From positions 62,001-126,000 of the forward strand of contig NZ_BJTC01000010.1 of the NCBI RefSeq assembly GCF_006829085.1: DNA of 64,000 nucleotides, written 5' to 3'. The notes below the pieces were generated by a model. It did no database searches, was not told the DNA's origin, and worked only from the letters and a program-made list of their open reading frames with translations. Positions 25,378 to 34,171 of this stretch are shown here, in pieces. A program made the translations under genes and the position numbers. Within the stretch, counting starts at the first letter, position 1; each line of letters begins with the position of its first letter. The DNA comes from Chryseobacterium sp. ON_d1. GTDB taxonomy: Bacteria > Bacteroidota > Bacteroidia > Flavobacteriales > Weeksellaceae.

Positions 25378-27183
25378 TTATTTTGCCGGAGTTAAAACGG
25401 CATTGCCGGATTTAAATTCTTTCTTCAATAACTGTTTTGTTGTCGCAGATTCAGCAGGCAGCTGAGTTGTTGATGTAGAAGAAGGAGCAGGCACAGAAGT
25501 TGAAGCAGGTGCTGCAGTTGGTGATTTTGGACTATCCAGCGTTCTTGTGTCCTTTAGGTCCCAATCTTCTCTCGTTTCCCATAAAGCTCTGACAATAACT
25601 TTTTTATAGAAAATATAAGCATCTTCAGCGAAAATATCATTGGCAAAATCTGCCTCATCCCAATATTTATTCCCGTTATTATCTACCAGAATTCTCACAA
25701 TATATTCTCCCGGCTGCAGAATATCAAATTTCACCTTATCTCCTTTCAAATACTTTTGATAGGCTATTTTGTCTGAAGAATCAACCAACTGGATCCAATA
25801 ATTTGCAGTCGGAGCATTCGAAATGGAGAATTCAACACTTCCGAACTGATCTACTTTTGCCACATCGAAATCAAAACGCTTTGATTGGGTATTTTTTGTA
25901 AAGAATGAAGACACCGTTTCTTTAGGAACAGTAAGTTCATAGCTTTTTCCAGGTATAAAATCTGACTGAATCTGTATCTGATATGGATTTGTTTCTGAGA
26001 TTTTAGCATTGAATGGCAAAACGTTTAAACTGTCTCCTTTGATATTCAATGTCCATTTCGAAGGATCAATTTTATCAACAATATAATTGGATGCAATTTT
26101 TAAATCTGATTTTGGCGCCAGTGAACTTCCGCCGTTATCACTAAAAACATCCATCGCATTCTTCTTATTATATTTGTAAAATAAAGAAACACTATAGGCA
26201 CTGTCTTTTTTCGGCCCTTTATTATGAGTAAAGATAAGTTTTTCATTAGCAGTCTGTCCGACATCATCTTTTACGGCATCAAACCATATTCTGACAGAAT
26301 CAGATTTCGGGTTGTGCGTTATTTTAACGTCCTTCAGTTTTTCGTTCAGTGACTGTACCTTTACGTCTTCAGGGTTCCCTTCAAATGTCATCAGAACACC
26401 TCCTGCGATCTCTTTCATTTCAACATACTTCACAGGTTTTTTTGAAGGATATACTTTTAAATTTAATCCTGAAATCGATTTCTCAACATTGATCGGATCT
26501 TTCTGGAAACCTACTTTTTCTTTTCCTGGATCATACATAGAATTTCCGTTCTCATCCTCGAAAGCGATAATTTTATATTTTCCTGGGGTAAGATAGTTTA
26601 ATTCATAATATCCGTCTTCATCTACCTTAGTAATATAATAAGGCTTCTTCTTATAATCCATGGTATCTTTTACCTGATACAATCCAACCACCAGTTTATT
26701 CTCAGCTGACGCAGCAGCTTTCTTTTTAGTATCTAATGCATCCTTTACCTCACCACTGATGTACAGATCATCCAGTTTATCTCCCGTAGAAAAAGCAAAA
26801 TTGAAATACCTCAGCACATTCGACTCGTTATTATCAACAATGGAATTCCCGAAATTAAAATTATAGGTAGTATTAGCCTGAAGAGTATCTGTCCACTGAA
26901 TCAGCACAAACCTGTTTGCAATATTAGAGGGAAGGATCCTCGTTATTCCCTTAATAGGAGGCGAGATAATCAGATTTTTATTGATATCTTTCAATGTTAC
27001 ATATTCATCAAAATCCAGGCGGAGTTCGCGAATATCCCTTTTAACATTAATTCTTGTTGTATCAATGTTTGAACTTAAAAATCTTGGTGCCAAAGTATCT
27101 TTAGGCCCACCAACAGGAGACCCTACTCTTGCACATGAGTGTACAAGAAAACAGATAATGAATAATAAAAGAAACCTTTTCAT
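25378..27183 (-). CDS. Lipoprotein with SbsA-type Ig-like domain, 601 aa
   Basis: I start at the ATG at 27183 (MKRFLLLFIICFLVHSCARV), which gives a lipoprotein signal with lipobox LVHSC and lipidated Cys17. The first mature domain (about 22-130: GSPVGGPKDTLAPRF, NVKRDIRELRLDFDEYVTL) is a Big_5/SbsA Ig-like fold. The middle holds a carboxypeptidase-regulatory-like segment with DEDGYYELNYLTPGKYKI (about 195-215). The C-terminal 60 residues are Ala/Pro/Ser/Thr-rich and probably disordered. Such proteins are common outer-membrane or periplasmic lipoproteins in Bacteroidota. The function is unknown. Confidence 0.85.
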   Translation of the reverse strand: MKRFLLLFIICFLVHSCARVGSPVGGPKDTLAPRFLSSNIDTTRINVKRDIRELRLDFDEYVTLKDINKNLIISPPIKGITRILPSNIANRFVLIQWTDTLQANTTYNFNFGNSIVDNNESNVLRYFNFAFSTGDKLDDLYISGEVKDALDTKKKAAASAENKLVVGLYQVKDTMDYKKKPYYITKVDEDGYYELNYLTPGKYKIIAFEDENGNSMYDPGKEKVGFQKDPINVEKSISGLNLKVYPSKKPVKYVEMKEIAGGVLMTFEGNPEDVKVQSLNEKLKDVKITHNPKSDSVRIWFDAVKDDVGQTANEKLIFTHNKGPKKDSAYSVSLFYKYNKKNAMDVFSDNGGSSLAPKSDLKIASNYIVDKIDPSKWTLNIKGDSLNVLPFNAKISETNPYQIQIQSDFIPGKSYELTVPKETVSSFFTKNTQSKRFDFDVAKVDQFGSVEFSISNAPTANYWIQLVDSSDKIAYQKYLKGDKVKFDILQPGEYIVRILVDNNGNKYWDEADFANDIFAEDAYIFYKKVIVRALWETREDWDLKDTRTLDSPKSPTAAPASTSVPAPSSTSTTQLPAESATTKQLLKKEFKSGNAVLTPAK

Positions 27184-27208
27184 GAAAATGTTTAAGCAAA
27201 AGTAAACA

Positions 27209-28471
27209 TTATTCTCCAAAAACTTCCTGTCCGGAATTCAAACTATCTTTATTGTCGTTCATCACTGTATGAAGCTTATCTTTCTGCAAAGGAAAATCCT
27301 CGAATAATCCCGATAAAGCCAGAGCCGTATACACTTTATTTGAATATTTATTTCCAATGGCTACAATGGTCACTTTAGATTTTAAAAGATGAGCAAATAC
27401 AGAATTTGTACCATGCCACCATCCGTTATGATAAGTCAGCTTTTCTCCATTGTCGAATATTTTCATTCTGAAGCCTAATCCATAGTTATTCATACCTGCT
27501 TTTTCATTGCTGTAAGGAGTGAAAACCATCTGCATCAGTTCCGGCTTCAGGAAGTTTTTTGAAAACATTGCTTTTGAAAAATTATATAAGTCTCTTGGGG
27601 TCGTATATACATTTTTATCTCCGTAGATAAGATCCAGCCTGTCCAGAGGATAAAGCTTATTTCCGCCGTAATAGAAAGACTGTGAAGCAGTAGGAATATC
27701 TTTTTCCTGGAAGATGTAAGTATTATTCATTTTCAATGGGGTGAAAACCATTTCTTTCATCGCCTGAGGAAAAGGAGTTTTGGTCACTTTCTCAACCAAT
27801 AAAGCCAATAAAGCAAAGTTCGTATTACAGTACATAAATCCGGTATCCGTATCCCTTGCCAGGTCCGGTTTATACTTGATAATCATATTCAATACATCCT
27901 GATTCGTAATAAACGGTTTGGAAAGCTCTGCCGGAGCCGGTTGTATCTTGGTAATAAAATATTCGTATTTTGGAAGACCGCTTCTTTGATCCAGTAAAGT
28001 CTGAACTGTAACATTGGGATAAGGAAATCCCGGAAAAAACTGAGTCAGGTGATCTGTAAGTTTTATTTTCCCGGCCTCTATCAGCTTCATCATGGCCATA
28101 GCTGTTAATGTTTTTGAAACGGAAGCTACGTGCAAAGGAGTATTCTTATCAATTGGCATCTGGTTTCCTTCTCTTCCGAAACCTCTGTAATTTTCGTATA
28201 GAATTTCATCACCTTTGGCAACAAGAATTCCTCCGCTCAGATTTCCTCCTTCCCATACTTTTTTATAATACTGGTCTATATAACTCACCGTAGTCTGTCT
28301 GTTCAGAAGCTGTCCGTCACCTTTCGTGAAAACATTTCCAAGATCTACGTTTCCATAGTTAGGAAGATTGGTGGTATTTTCTACTGAAACCTCTTTGGCT
28401 TCAGACTTTTTTTTACAAGAAAACAGGGATAAAAAAACAGTTAAGATAAGTACTAAATTACGCGTCGTCAT
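27209..28471 (-). CDS. Serine hydrolase lipoprotein (class C beta-lactamase/DD-peptidase family)
   Basis: Started at the ATG at 28471 (MTTRNLVLILTVFLSLFSCK); a TTG farther upstream is unlikely. Lipidated Cys19 is expected. The serine motif is Ser117-Val-Ser-Lys120 in HVASVSKTLTAMA. The Tyr motif is YCNTN (about 215), and a HxG-like third motif occurs in LTYHNGWWHGTNS (about 355-367). The family includes AmpC, esterases and D-aminopeptidases. The lipoprotein form with a long N-terminal linker is typical of Bacteroidota peptidase or esterase members rather than a resistance enzyme. Substrate unknown. Confidence 0.88.
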   Translation of the reverse strand: MTTRNLVLILTVFLSLFSCKKKSEAKEVSVENTTNLPNYGNVDLGNVFTKGDGQLLNRQTTVSYIDQYYKKVWEGGNLSGGILVAKGDEILYENYRGFGREGNQMPIDKNTPLHVASVSKTLTAMAMMKLIEAGKIKLTDHLTQFFPGFPYPNVTVQTLLDQRSGLPKYEYFITKIQPAPAELSKPFITNQDVLNMIIKYKPDLARDTDTGFMYCNTNFALLALLVEKVTKTPFPQAMKEMVFTPLKMNNTYIFQEKDIPTASQSFYYGGNKLYPLDRLDLIYGDKNVYTTPRDLYNFSKAMFSKNFLKPELMQMVFTPYSNEKAGMNNYGLGFRMKIFDNGEKLTYHNGWWHGTNSVFAHLLKSKVTIVAIGNKYSNKVYTALALSGLFEDFPLQKDKLHTVMNDNKDSLNSGQEVFGE

Positions 28472-28630
28472 GAGATTCAAAAATGAGCGGCAATTTAATA
28501 AAACTCAAAATAAATAATAAATATGAGTTGGATATTATGAATTATTTAACATAAATGAATGGAGAAGTAAAAATATGGCATAACTAAAATTGCAAAAGGA
28601 CAAAATAGAGAAAGCAAATTTCTTTTAGAA

Positions 28631-28987
28631 TCAAATGGGAGGACCGGCCTGCCCTATTATCCTTCCACCAAATGTGATAAGACCGTAAAGACTTAAAACA
28701 GCAACATTCAAATCATCCTGATTACAATAATAATCATCAATTGTTCCATAGGTTGAATACTCTGAAATATTAAATCCCTCTTCAATATCATTGTAATAAA
28801 TTACTCTTCTACCTATTAATCCTACCACCCAAAAACCACCTCCTTCCCGTCCGTAATCTACTTCGTCCCATTTTTCAGGATATATTTTGATTAAATCCCA
28901 GAAGTTTAAAAGATTTCCATTGAAGTCTTTTTCTGCGGAGTAAATTTTTGCAAATATTTCTTCAATGGTTATTGGTGTCCAGATCAT
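28631..28987 (-). CDS. Orphan immunity-like protein, 118 aa
   Basis: The protein begins MIWTPITIEEIFAKI and continues with an acidic, aromatic-rich alpha/beta sequence (FWDLIKIYPEKWDEVDYG, WVVGLIGRRVIYYNDIEEGF). There is no signal peptide. The W-x-P-I-x-x-E-E start and overall composition resemble cytoplasmic immunity proteins of polymorphic-toxin loci, where such genes are often found alone. No toxin gene is adjacent. It has about 150 AT-rich bases on the upstream-gene side and its own terminator region beyond its start. Assignment is by resemblance only. Confidence 0.6.
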   Translation of the reverse strand: MIWTPITIEEIFAKIYSAEKDFNGNLLNFWDLIKIYPEKWDEVDYGREGGGFWVVGLIGRRVIYYNDIEEGFNISEYSTYGTIDDYYCNQDDLNVAVLSLYGLITFGGRIIGQAGPPI

Positions 28988-29036
28988 GATATATAGTTAA
29001 TTGCTTTTTCAAAATTATTATAAAGTGAAAGTTAAT

Positions 29037-29073
29037 AAAAAAGCAGATTCACTTTTTGTAAATCCGCTTTTTT
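29037..29073 (-). terminator. Terminator of the hydroxyacid dehydrogenase gene
   Basis: AAAAAAGCAGATTCAC pairs with GTAAATCCGCTTTTTT with two mismatches; T-runs occur on both strands. It lies 22 bases after the stop at 29095. Confidence 0.7.
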
Positions 29074-29094
29074 ATATTTTATTTTTTAAAATAG

Positions 29095-30024
29095 TTAACA
29101 ATGTGAAGCAACTATTTTATCTACAATGAACTGAGCCAGTTTTTCTTTGCTCTGATGGGTCCAGCCGGCAATATGCGGCGTTACAATCACTTTTTCAGAT
29201 TCAAGAAGATATTTTAAATCTTCATTTTCTGCTTCAAGGTGTTCGAAAGAAGATTTTTCATATTCCAGTACATCCAGACATGCTCCTTTTACTTTTCCGG
29301 ACTTCAACGCTTCTACTAAACTTTTAGTTTTCACATTTTTCCCTCTTGCTGTATTGACAAAATAAAACCCGTTTTTCATCCCATTAATGAAAGTTTCGTC
29401 AATAAGGTAATGCGTCTCAGAAGTCAAAGGAATATGTAAGCTTACAACCTCTGCAGACTGTTTCAGTTCTTCCAGGGAAACCTGAGTGGCATATTCATCT
29501 GAAAGGTCAGGAAGAATATCATGAAAAATCACTTTACAACCGAATCCGGAAAGCCTTTTGGCTGTAGCTTTACCCATATTTCCATATCCGATCAACCCGA
29601 CTGTTTTTCCTAACAATTCATCCCCTCTGTTTTCTTCACGTTTCCAGATCCCGCTTTTCACTTCCTGGGAGGCAATGAAAAGCCTGTTCATGATAACCAG
29701 CAGCATTCCTACTACGTGCTCTGCCACAGAATCCCTGTTTCCTTCCGGAGAATTGATCAGTTGGATTCCCAGTTTTTCAGCGACAGGTATATCAATATTC
29801 TCCATTCCGGCTCCTACTCTTGCAATAAACTTCAGGTTTTTACCTTTTTCCAGAAAGTTCTGATCTAATGGAATACGGCTTCTGATGATAATTCCGTCAT
29901 AATTCTCAATTTTCTTACAAACCTCATCATAGGATGACGTAAAATCCTCTTCCAGTATAAAATCCTGAGCTAAAAGCTGTTCAGTGATAAGAGGATGATT
30001 TTTATCTAAAAGAAGTATTTTCAT
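29095..30024 (-). CDS. D-2-hydroxyacid dehydrogenase (SerA-like)
   Basis: The 309-residue NAD-dependent enzyme has the Rossmann motif VGLIGYGNMGKA (about 142-153). The catalytic triad is Arg in VNTARGKNV (about 227), Glu in LDVLEYEK (about 255) and His in VIVTPHIAGW (about 286). It lacks the regulatory ACT domain of long 3-phosphoglycerate dehydrogenases. Phosphoglycerate dehydrogenase and a general 2-hydroxyacid dehydrogenase are both possible. No serC gene is beside it. Confidence 0.88.
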   Translation of the reverse strand: MKILLLDKNHPLITEQLLAQDFILEEDFTSSYDEVCKKIENYDGIIIRSRIPLDQNFLEKGKNLKFIARVGAGMENIDIPVAEKLGIQLINSPEGNRDSVAEHVVGMLLVIMNRLFIASQEVKSGIWKREENRGDELLGKTVGLIGYGNMGKATAKRLSGFGCKVIFHDILPDLSDEYATQVSLEELKQSAEVVSLHIPLTSETHYLIDETFINGMKNGFYFVNTARGKNVKTKSLVEALKSGKVKGACLDVLEYEKSSFEHLEAENEDLKYLLESEKVIVTPHIAGWTHQSKEKLAQFIVDKIVASHC

Positions 30025-30083
30025 TTTTTATTTAATGGTTTTAGAGATAGGAACATATTCCTAAGATTACTGTTTTTATTCTA

Positions 30084-30166
30084 CCGCAAAGTTCGCAAAT
30101 TTCTGAAAAAACAAATGCTTTTAAGCTCACAAAGGCGTTAGCACTCAGCAAAGTTTAAAAGCATTT
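30084..30166. repeat. CGCAAAGTTC-type repeat followed by terminator hairpin
   Basis: CCGCAAAGTTCGCAAAT (30084-30100) is related to the reverse-orientation CGCAAAGTTCACAAAG at 5426-5442. Next to it AAATGCTTTTAA (30113-30124) pairs with TTAAAAGCATTT (30155-30166), which gives a T-run on the minus strand and probably ends the thioesterase transcript. Confidence 0.6.
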
Positions 30167-30187
30167 TTATGGATAAAGTATATAACT

Positions 30188-30730
30188 CTATTTTTTGTCT
30201 TTCTTAGACTCCTGCGGCTCCTGGAATAACTTTTTAAGTTCTACAGATTCCAAAGGTTTCATTCTTCCGGAAAGGATCAGTGAAAGTTCTTTTCTACGGA
30301 ATGCAGCAGCAAATCTTTCTTTTTCCTCATCTGTTTCGGGAATCATTTCAGGAATAGGAATCGGACGGTTGAATTCATCCACTGCAACGAAAGTATAAAT
30401 TCCTGCATTAGTGTGGACTTTCTTCTGATTGATCGGGTCATCCAACCATACATCCACATATACTTCCATAGAAGTAGAGAATGCTCTGGAAACTTTAGAT
30501 TCCAAAACCACTACTCCACCCTCCGGAATCGGATGATTAAAAGATACGTGGTTTACAGAAGCTGTAACTACTCTTCGTTCGCAATGTCTTGCAGCAGAGA
30601 TAGACGCACAACGGTCCATTTTTGCCAAAAGCTCACCACCGAAAAGGTTTCTTAAAGAATTGGTTTCGTTCGGAAGAACGATATTGGTCATAATGGTCAG
30701 AGATTCTGACGCTTTTTTTATTTTTGCCAT
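30188..30730 (-). CDS. Acyl-CoA thioesterase (hotdog fold, YciA/BACH type)
   Basis: The 180-residue protein hydrolyses acyl-CoA to free acid and CoA. The hotdog helix region contains NSLRNLFGGELLAKMDRCASISA (N-x-x-G-x-x-FGG-like, about 22-45), with the catalytic acid expected in LFGGELLAKMD. NHVSFNHPIPEG (about 63-74) is also family-typical. A lysine-rich tail ends in KKDKK. It overlaps the 3' end of the upstream gene (30718-31470) by 13 bases, so translation is coupled. Confidence 0.88.
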   Translation of the reverse strand: MAKIKKASESLTIMTNIVLPNETNSLRNLFGGELLAKMDRCASISAARHCERRVVTASVNHVSFNHPIPEGGVVVLESKVSRAFSTSMEVYVDVWLDDPINQKKVHTNAGIYTFVAVDEFNRPIPIPEMIPETDEEKERFAAAFRRKELSLILSGRMKPLESVELKKLFQEPQESKKDKK

Positions 30731-31470
30731 CTAGTCTTAGTGTTGTTTGGAACGGCCGGAGCGGGTTTCGCTTCTTTTCCGACAGGTGTTACTAATGAAT
30801 CTTTTTTCAAAGAATCTGAAACAGGTGTTTCCGTAGGGTGTACCATCATCTTAACCGTATCTTTTACGATTCTGTGGGTAGATGTCTGTACAGAAACCTT
30901 ATTGAAAGATTTTTTCCCAAAAAGAAGCTCCTGCTGGGTCAATGCCAGATATACAATCCCCAGAACCGGAATAATCAGAAGGAAAATCCAGAGAATTGTT
31001 TTTTTGAATTTAAAATCCTTTTCACGATTCACTGTTGCATTCACTTTTTCTCCGTTATTGATATCTGAAAATCTGATTTCTTCCAATCCATAAAAGTCAG
31101 GACGCCCGGATTCTATTCTTTTCCCCTTGAAATGGGTGTGTCCTTCTTCAATGAAAACAGTTCCAAGGTTTTGAATTTCAAGAACCTGTTCGGCCTGAAG
31201 CTTTTTCTTCCAAAAATCAGTCTGGATTTTAAGATCACTTTTGGAAGCTTCCAGGGACATCTGTTTATGTTCTGCAATAAAAGCAGTAAGATCTTCAGTC
31301 TGTACTTCGTAATCTATTGTAAATTCAATCTGACTGGCCGGAGGTAAAATACTTCCGTTTTCGGAATTGATGATCGCCTTAGAATTTTTCAGTGAAAACA
31401 CCCCAAAGCCTGGAACCGTGGCAGTTCCAAATTGTTTTAAGTATTCTAAAATGTATGCTGAAATATTCAT
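30718..31470 (-). CDS. CCDC81-type HU-domain membrane protein
   Basis: The 250-residue protein starts MNISAYILEYLKQFGTATVP and then GFGVFSLKNS. This is the pattern of the bacterial CCDC81/HU-like domain (about 1-50) that precedes a second related domain (about 55-135). A single transmembrane helix (about 156-176, ILWIFLLIIPVLGIVYLAL) leads to a disordered Ser/Thr/Pro-rich tail. No SPOR domain is visible. Related Bacteroidota proteins are linked with envelope or division functions, which I infer only from memory. It overlaps the thioesterase gene. Confidence 0.8.
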   Translation of the reverse strand: MNISAYILEYLKQFGTATVPGFGVFSLKNSKAIINSENGSILPPASQIEFTIDYEVQTEDLTAFIAEHKQMSLEASKSDLKIQTDFWKKKLQAEQVLEIQNLGTVFIEEGHTHFKGKRIESGRPDFYGLEEIRFSDINNGEKVNATVNREKDFKFKKTILWIFLLIIPVLGIVYLALTQQELLFGKKSFNKVSVQTSTHRIVKDTVKMMVHPTETPVSDSLKKDSLVTPVGKEAKPAPAVPNNTKTRWQK

Positions 31471-31524
31471 TTGGCAGCAAATTTATAACTTTTTCATGAC
31501 TTTTTAAGATATTTAACCTTTATA

Positions 31525-31550
31525 AAAAAAGACTGCCGAAACAGTCTTTT
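31525..31550 (-). terminator. Terminator of the thiamine-linked TonB receptor transcript
   Basis: AAAAGACTG / CAGTCTTTT 9-bp stem with CCGAAA loop; on the minus strand it is followed by seven Ts. It lies 145 bases after the receptor stop. Confidence 0.7.
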
Positions 31551-31694
31551 AATTATTCTTTATTAAAATAGGAATACGGCTATTTAAACTTCTTTTTTTA
31601 AGCTTAAAAAGAATAAAACCGATAAAAAGCAAAAGGCTGATTCGTAAATTAAGATCGATCTAGATCTGATCTTGCAACTTTATCATTTTGCCAG

Positions 31695-33830
31695 CTATTG
31701 TATTTTCCAGCTCACTCCAAACATGAAATTTGTTCCTGCCTGTGAAAAATAATAAGGCTGTCCTTCATAAACAGATCCGTTATTCACGTATTTCTTGTTG
31801 AACAGGTTATTTACCAACAGCTTTAAGGCAATTTCATTATTGGCTATTTTAAACTGATATTGAGCGTTGAAATCCGTCAGGAAATAATCTTTAAGCTGAA
31901 GGTTTGCATCTTGTGTATTGTCGAGATATTGCTTTCCGACATACTGATTCATTAAAGCAAACTGGAAATTTTTTGTAGGATTGAATTTCAAGCTTACATT
32001 GGCAATAACATTCGGTGAGAAAGAGATCTGGGTATTTCCAAGACTTTTAGGCACATCACCATTTTGAATATTGAAGTCCTGATTTCTGTTCTGGCTTAGT
32101 GTTACATTTCCGGAAACCTCCCATTGCCTGGATAGTTTAGCCAAAGCACCGAGCTCAACTCCTCTTCTATAACTTTTTCCTGAGTTTGTTCTGATAAATG
32201 CTCCTACATTGTTAAGCTCTCCGTTCAAAACCAACTGATTAACATAGTACATATAGTATACATTCGCGGTAAATGACAGTATTCCAAACTGTTTTTCAAA
32301 ACCTGCTTCAAAGTCATGAAGCTTTTCAGCTTTCACATCATTATTGGCCATCAGGTCATCTCTGTTCGGTTCGCGGTGAGCATGAGCATAGGAAAGAAAT
32401 ATTTTACCTCCATCTATTTTGTAATTCACTCCGGCCTTAGGATTGAAGAAGAGCCAGTTTTTACTTAGATCGGCTCCTTCACCATCTCCTGCCATCAGGA
32501 TCTTGGTATTATAGTTAATTTTTCTGAGCTGTAAATCACCAAAAAACTCAAAGTTATCTACTCTGAATAATGCTTTTGCAAAACCCGAGACTTCATTTTT
32601 CACAGAGCGGTTTCTGTAATATTCACTTTCATCAATCTGAGGAAAAAATACACCGGTAACATTTCCGTAATGTCTCCCATAGTATTGGTTGGCAACTGCT
32701 CCAATATTCACATCCAGGTTTTCGAATTTTCCGTACAACGTGGAAACTACCCCATAAAAATCATTGTTCAGCCATTTTTTTCTGATAAAATCGGAATATT
32801 TTACAGTTTCTCCATCTACAATTATATCAGGAAGGTTATACCTTGAAAAAGGGTTTCCCTGTTTATAATTTTCGTAATATCCTTTTCCTTTTGTATAATG
32901 AAATGTGGTTTCAAGATTCCAGCGGTCACTGAATTTCTGTTCCCAAAGTAACTGATAATGGTTTTGTCTGTAATTATCAGTTTCGTTGTCATAAAAACCA
33001 ACAATATTTTCCCAATTGGCATCATAAATGGCTCCCGAAATATTGAATTTCGGATCAGTTTCCCAGGTTTTACGGTCAATCCCGTTCCAGGCCTGATAGG
33101 TTTTTTCTTTTCCTCCGAAGGCCATTAAGCGCAGTTTTGTATTTCCTTCTTCAAATAAAGCCGTAAAGTTATAGGAATGTAAATTTGAGGAAGCCCTGTC
33201 AATATAGCCGTCAGAATGAATATGCGTATATCTTCCCATTACGGAAAGACGGTTTTTCCAGAACTTTCCAGAACCTATTTCTGCTGAATATTTGTAGGTA
33301 TTGAATGACCCATAGCTGTCGTCCGTTTTAAAATAAAACTTTTCTTCCGGATCTTTAGAAAGCACATTAATACTCGCCCCAAATGCGGAAACACCATTAT
33401 TGGAAGTTCCTACCCCTCTCTGAATTACAATCTGCGATGCAGAACTGGTTAAGTCCGGAACATTGACAAAAAAGGTTCCCTGGCTTTCTGAATCATTGTA
33501 TGGAACACCATTCATCATTACATTGATTGCACTTCCCGAAACACCACGGATCCTGAATCCGGTATATCCGACTCCGTTTCCGGCATCTGAAGTAGAAATA
33601 ATGGAAGTTTGGTTTTTCAAAAGAATAGGAAGATCCTGACCCAGGTTTTTTCCGTCTAAATCTTTCTGTACATTGATGATCTCCTTGGCTACCGGTAATC
33701 TTTTGGTAAAGTTGACAGCCTCTATTTCCCTTACTTTCAGGGAATCTTTATTCTGAGCCTGGATAAAGGCTACAGAGCCTATACTAAGCCCTAAAAAAAA
33801 TAATCCTTTCATTCTATAAATCTTTAACAT
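31695..33830 (-). CDS. TonB-dependent receptor, probable thiamine transporter
   Basis: The 711-residue outer-membrane receptor has a signal peptide (cleaved near FIQAQ, residue 26; an alternative ATG at 33812 also gives one). A plug domain (about 45-160) follows, with GFRIRGVSGSAINVMMNGVP, and then a 22-strand-type barrel ending in FGVSWKIQ with a terminal aromatic-rich strand. A TPP riboswitch lies in its leader (33930-34010), so expression should fall when thiamine pyrophosphate is abundant. This matches the TPP-regulated outer-membrane thiamine receptors described in Bacteroides. Thiamine or a precursor is therefore the likely substrate (inference from regulation). Confidence 0.9.
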   Translation of the reverse strand: MLKIYRMKGLFFLGLSIGSVAFIQAQNKDSLKVREIEAVNFTKRLPVAKEIINVQKDLDGKNLGQDLPILLKNQTSIISTSDAGNGVGYTGFRIRGVSGSAINVMMNGVPYNDSESQGTFFVNVPDLTSSASQIVIQRGVGTSNNGVSAFGASINVLSKDPEEKFYFKTDDSYGSFNTYKYSAEIGSGKFWKNRLSVMGRYTHIHSDGYIDRASSNLHSYNFTALFEEGNTKLRLMAFGGKEKTYQAWNGIDRKTWETDPKFNISGAIYDANWENIVGFYDNETDNYRQNHYQLLWEQKFSDRWNLETTFHYTKGKGYYENYKQGNPFSRYNLPDIIVDGETVKYSDFIRKKWLNNDFYGVVSTLYGKFENLDVNIGAVANQYYGRHYGNVTGVFFPQIDESEYYRNRSVKNEVSGFAKALFRVDNFEFFGDLQLRKINYNTKILMAGDGEGADLSKNWLFFNPKAGVNYKIDGGKIFLSYAHAHREPNRDDLMANNDVKAEKLHDFEAGFEKQFGILSFTANVYYMYYVNQLVLNGELNNVGAFIRTNSGKSYRRGVELGALAKLSRQWEVSGNVTLSQNRNQDFNIQNGDVPKSLGNTQISFSPNVIANVSLKFNPTKNFQFALMNQYVGKQYLDNTQDANLQLKDYFLTDFNAQYQFKIANNEIALKLLVNNLFNKKYVNNGSVYEGQPYYFSQAGTNFMFGVSWKIQ

Positions 33831-33929
33831 TTAATGAATAAAAGGGGTCGAGCAATAATGTAACAATTTTATTAATTTAACAGTCTAGCAATGAGAATTG
33901 GTATATTGTTATACTGTTTCATTGGTACA

Positions 33930-34010
33930 TTTTCAATTCCCTAAACAGCATTACCTGTTCCAGGTTCATTGGGTATAATCTCAGCCTGTTAAAGCACCCC
34001 TTTATTTCAG
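33930..34010 (-). ncRNA. TPP riboswitch (THI element) upstream of TonB receptor
   Basis: Read on the minus strand, the conserved THI blocks occur in order: GGGGTGC (33999-33993), CTGAGA (33984-33979), ACCC, GAACCTG (33967-33961) and ACAGGTAATGC (33958-33948). Spacing and order fit the TPP aptamer. About 100 bases separate it from the receptor start. A -7 box at 34014-34021 would start the RNA at its 5' edge. Confidence 0.95.
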
Positions 34011-34013
34011 CGG

Positions 34014-34021
34014 CAAAATTA
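34014..34021 (-). promoter_or_regulatory. -7 box TAATTTTG for the riboswitch-receptor transcript
   Basis: TAATTTTG on the minus strand, immediately before the aptamer, matches TAnnTTTG. No clear -33 TTG was found. Confidence 0.55.
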
Positions 34022-34051
34022 CAAAAAATAATATGAATGTAAATTCGGACT

Positions 34052-34170
34052 GCGGGATCCGGGATCTGGGATAAAAAATTTCACGGGAAACAGAAGTTAT
34101 GAGATGAATCAATCATCAATCATCAATCATCAATCATCATTCATCATTCATCATTTATAATTTATAATTT
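34052..34170. repeat. Seven-base tandem repeats between receptor leader and WG gene
   Basis: Two tracts share seven-base periodicity. At 34052-34072 the units are GCGGGAT, CCGGGAT, CTGGGAT. At 34111-34166 they are AATCATC x4, ATTCATC x2, ATTTATA x2. The second tract ends right at the stop codon of the WG-repeat gene (34172). Different sequences but the same unit length recur at 11551. Confidence 0.85.
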
Positions 34171-34171
34171 T

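Noticed and set aside
27209..28471. Antibiotic-resistance beta-lactamase
   Set aside because: Class C-like motifs alone do not separate lactamase from esterase or peptidase; the lipoprotein form and core context favour the latter.
28472..28480. Longer serine-hydrolase start at 28480
   Set aside because: That codon is TTG; the ATG at 28471 gives the lipoprotein signal with Cys19.
34111..34170. Possible CRISPR-like array
   Set aside because: The units are seven bases, contiguous and without spacers, and no cas genes are present.
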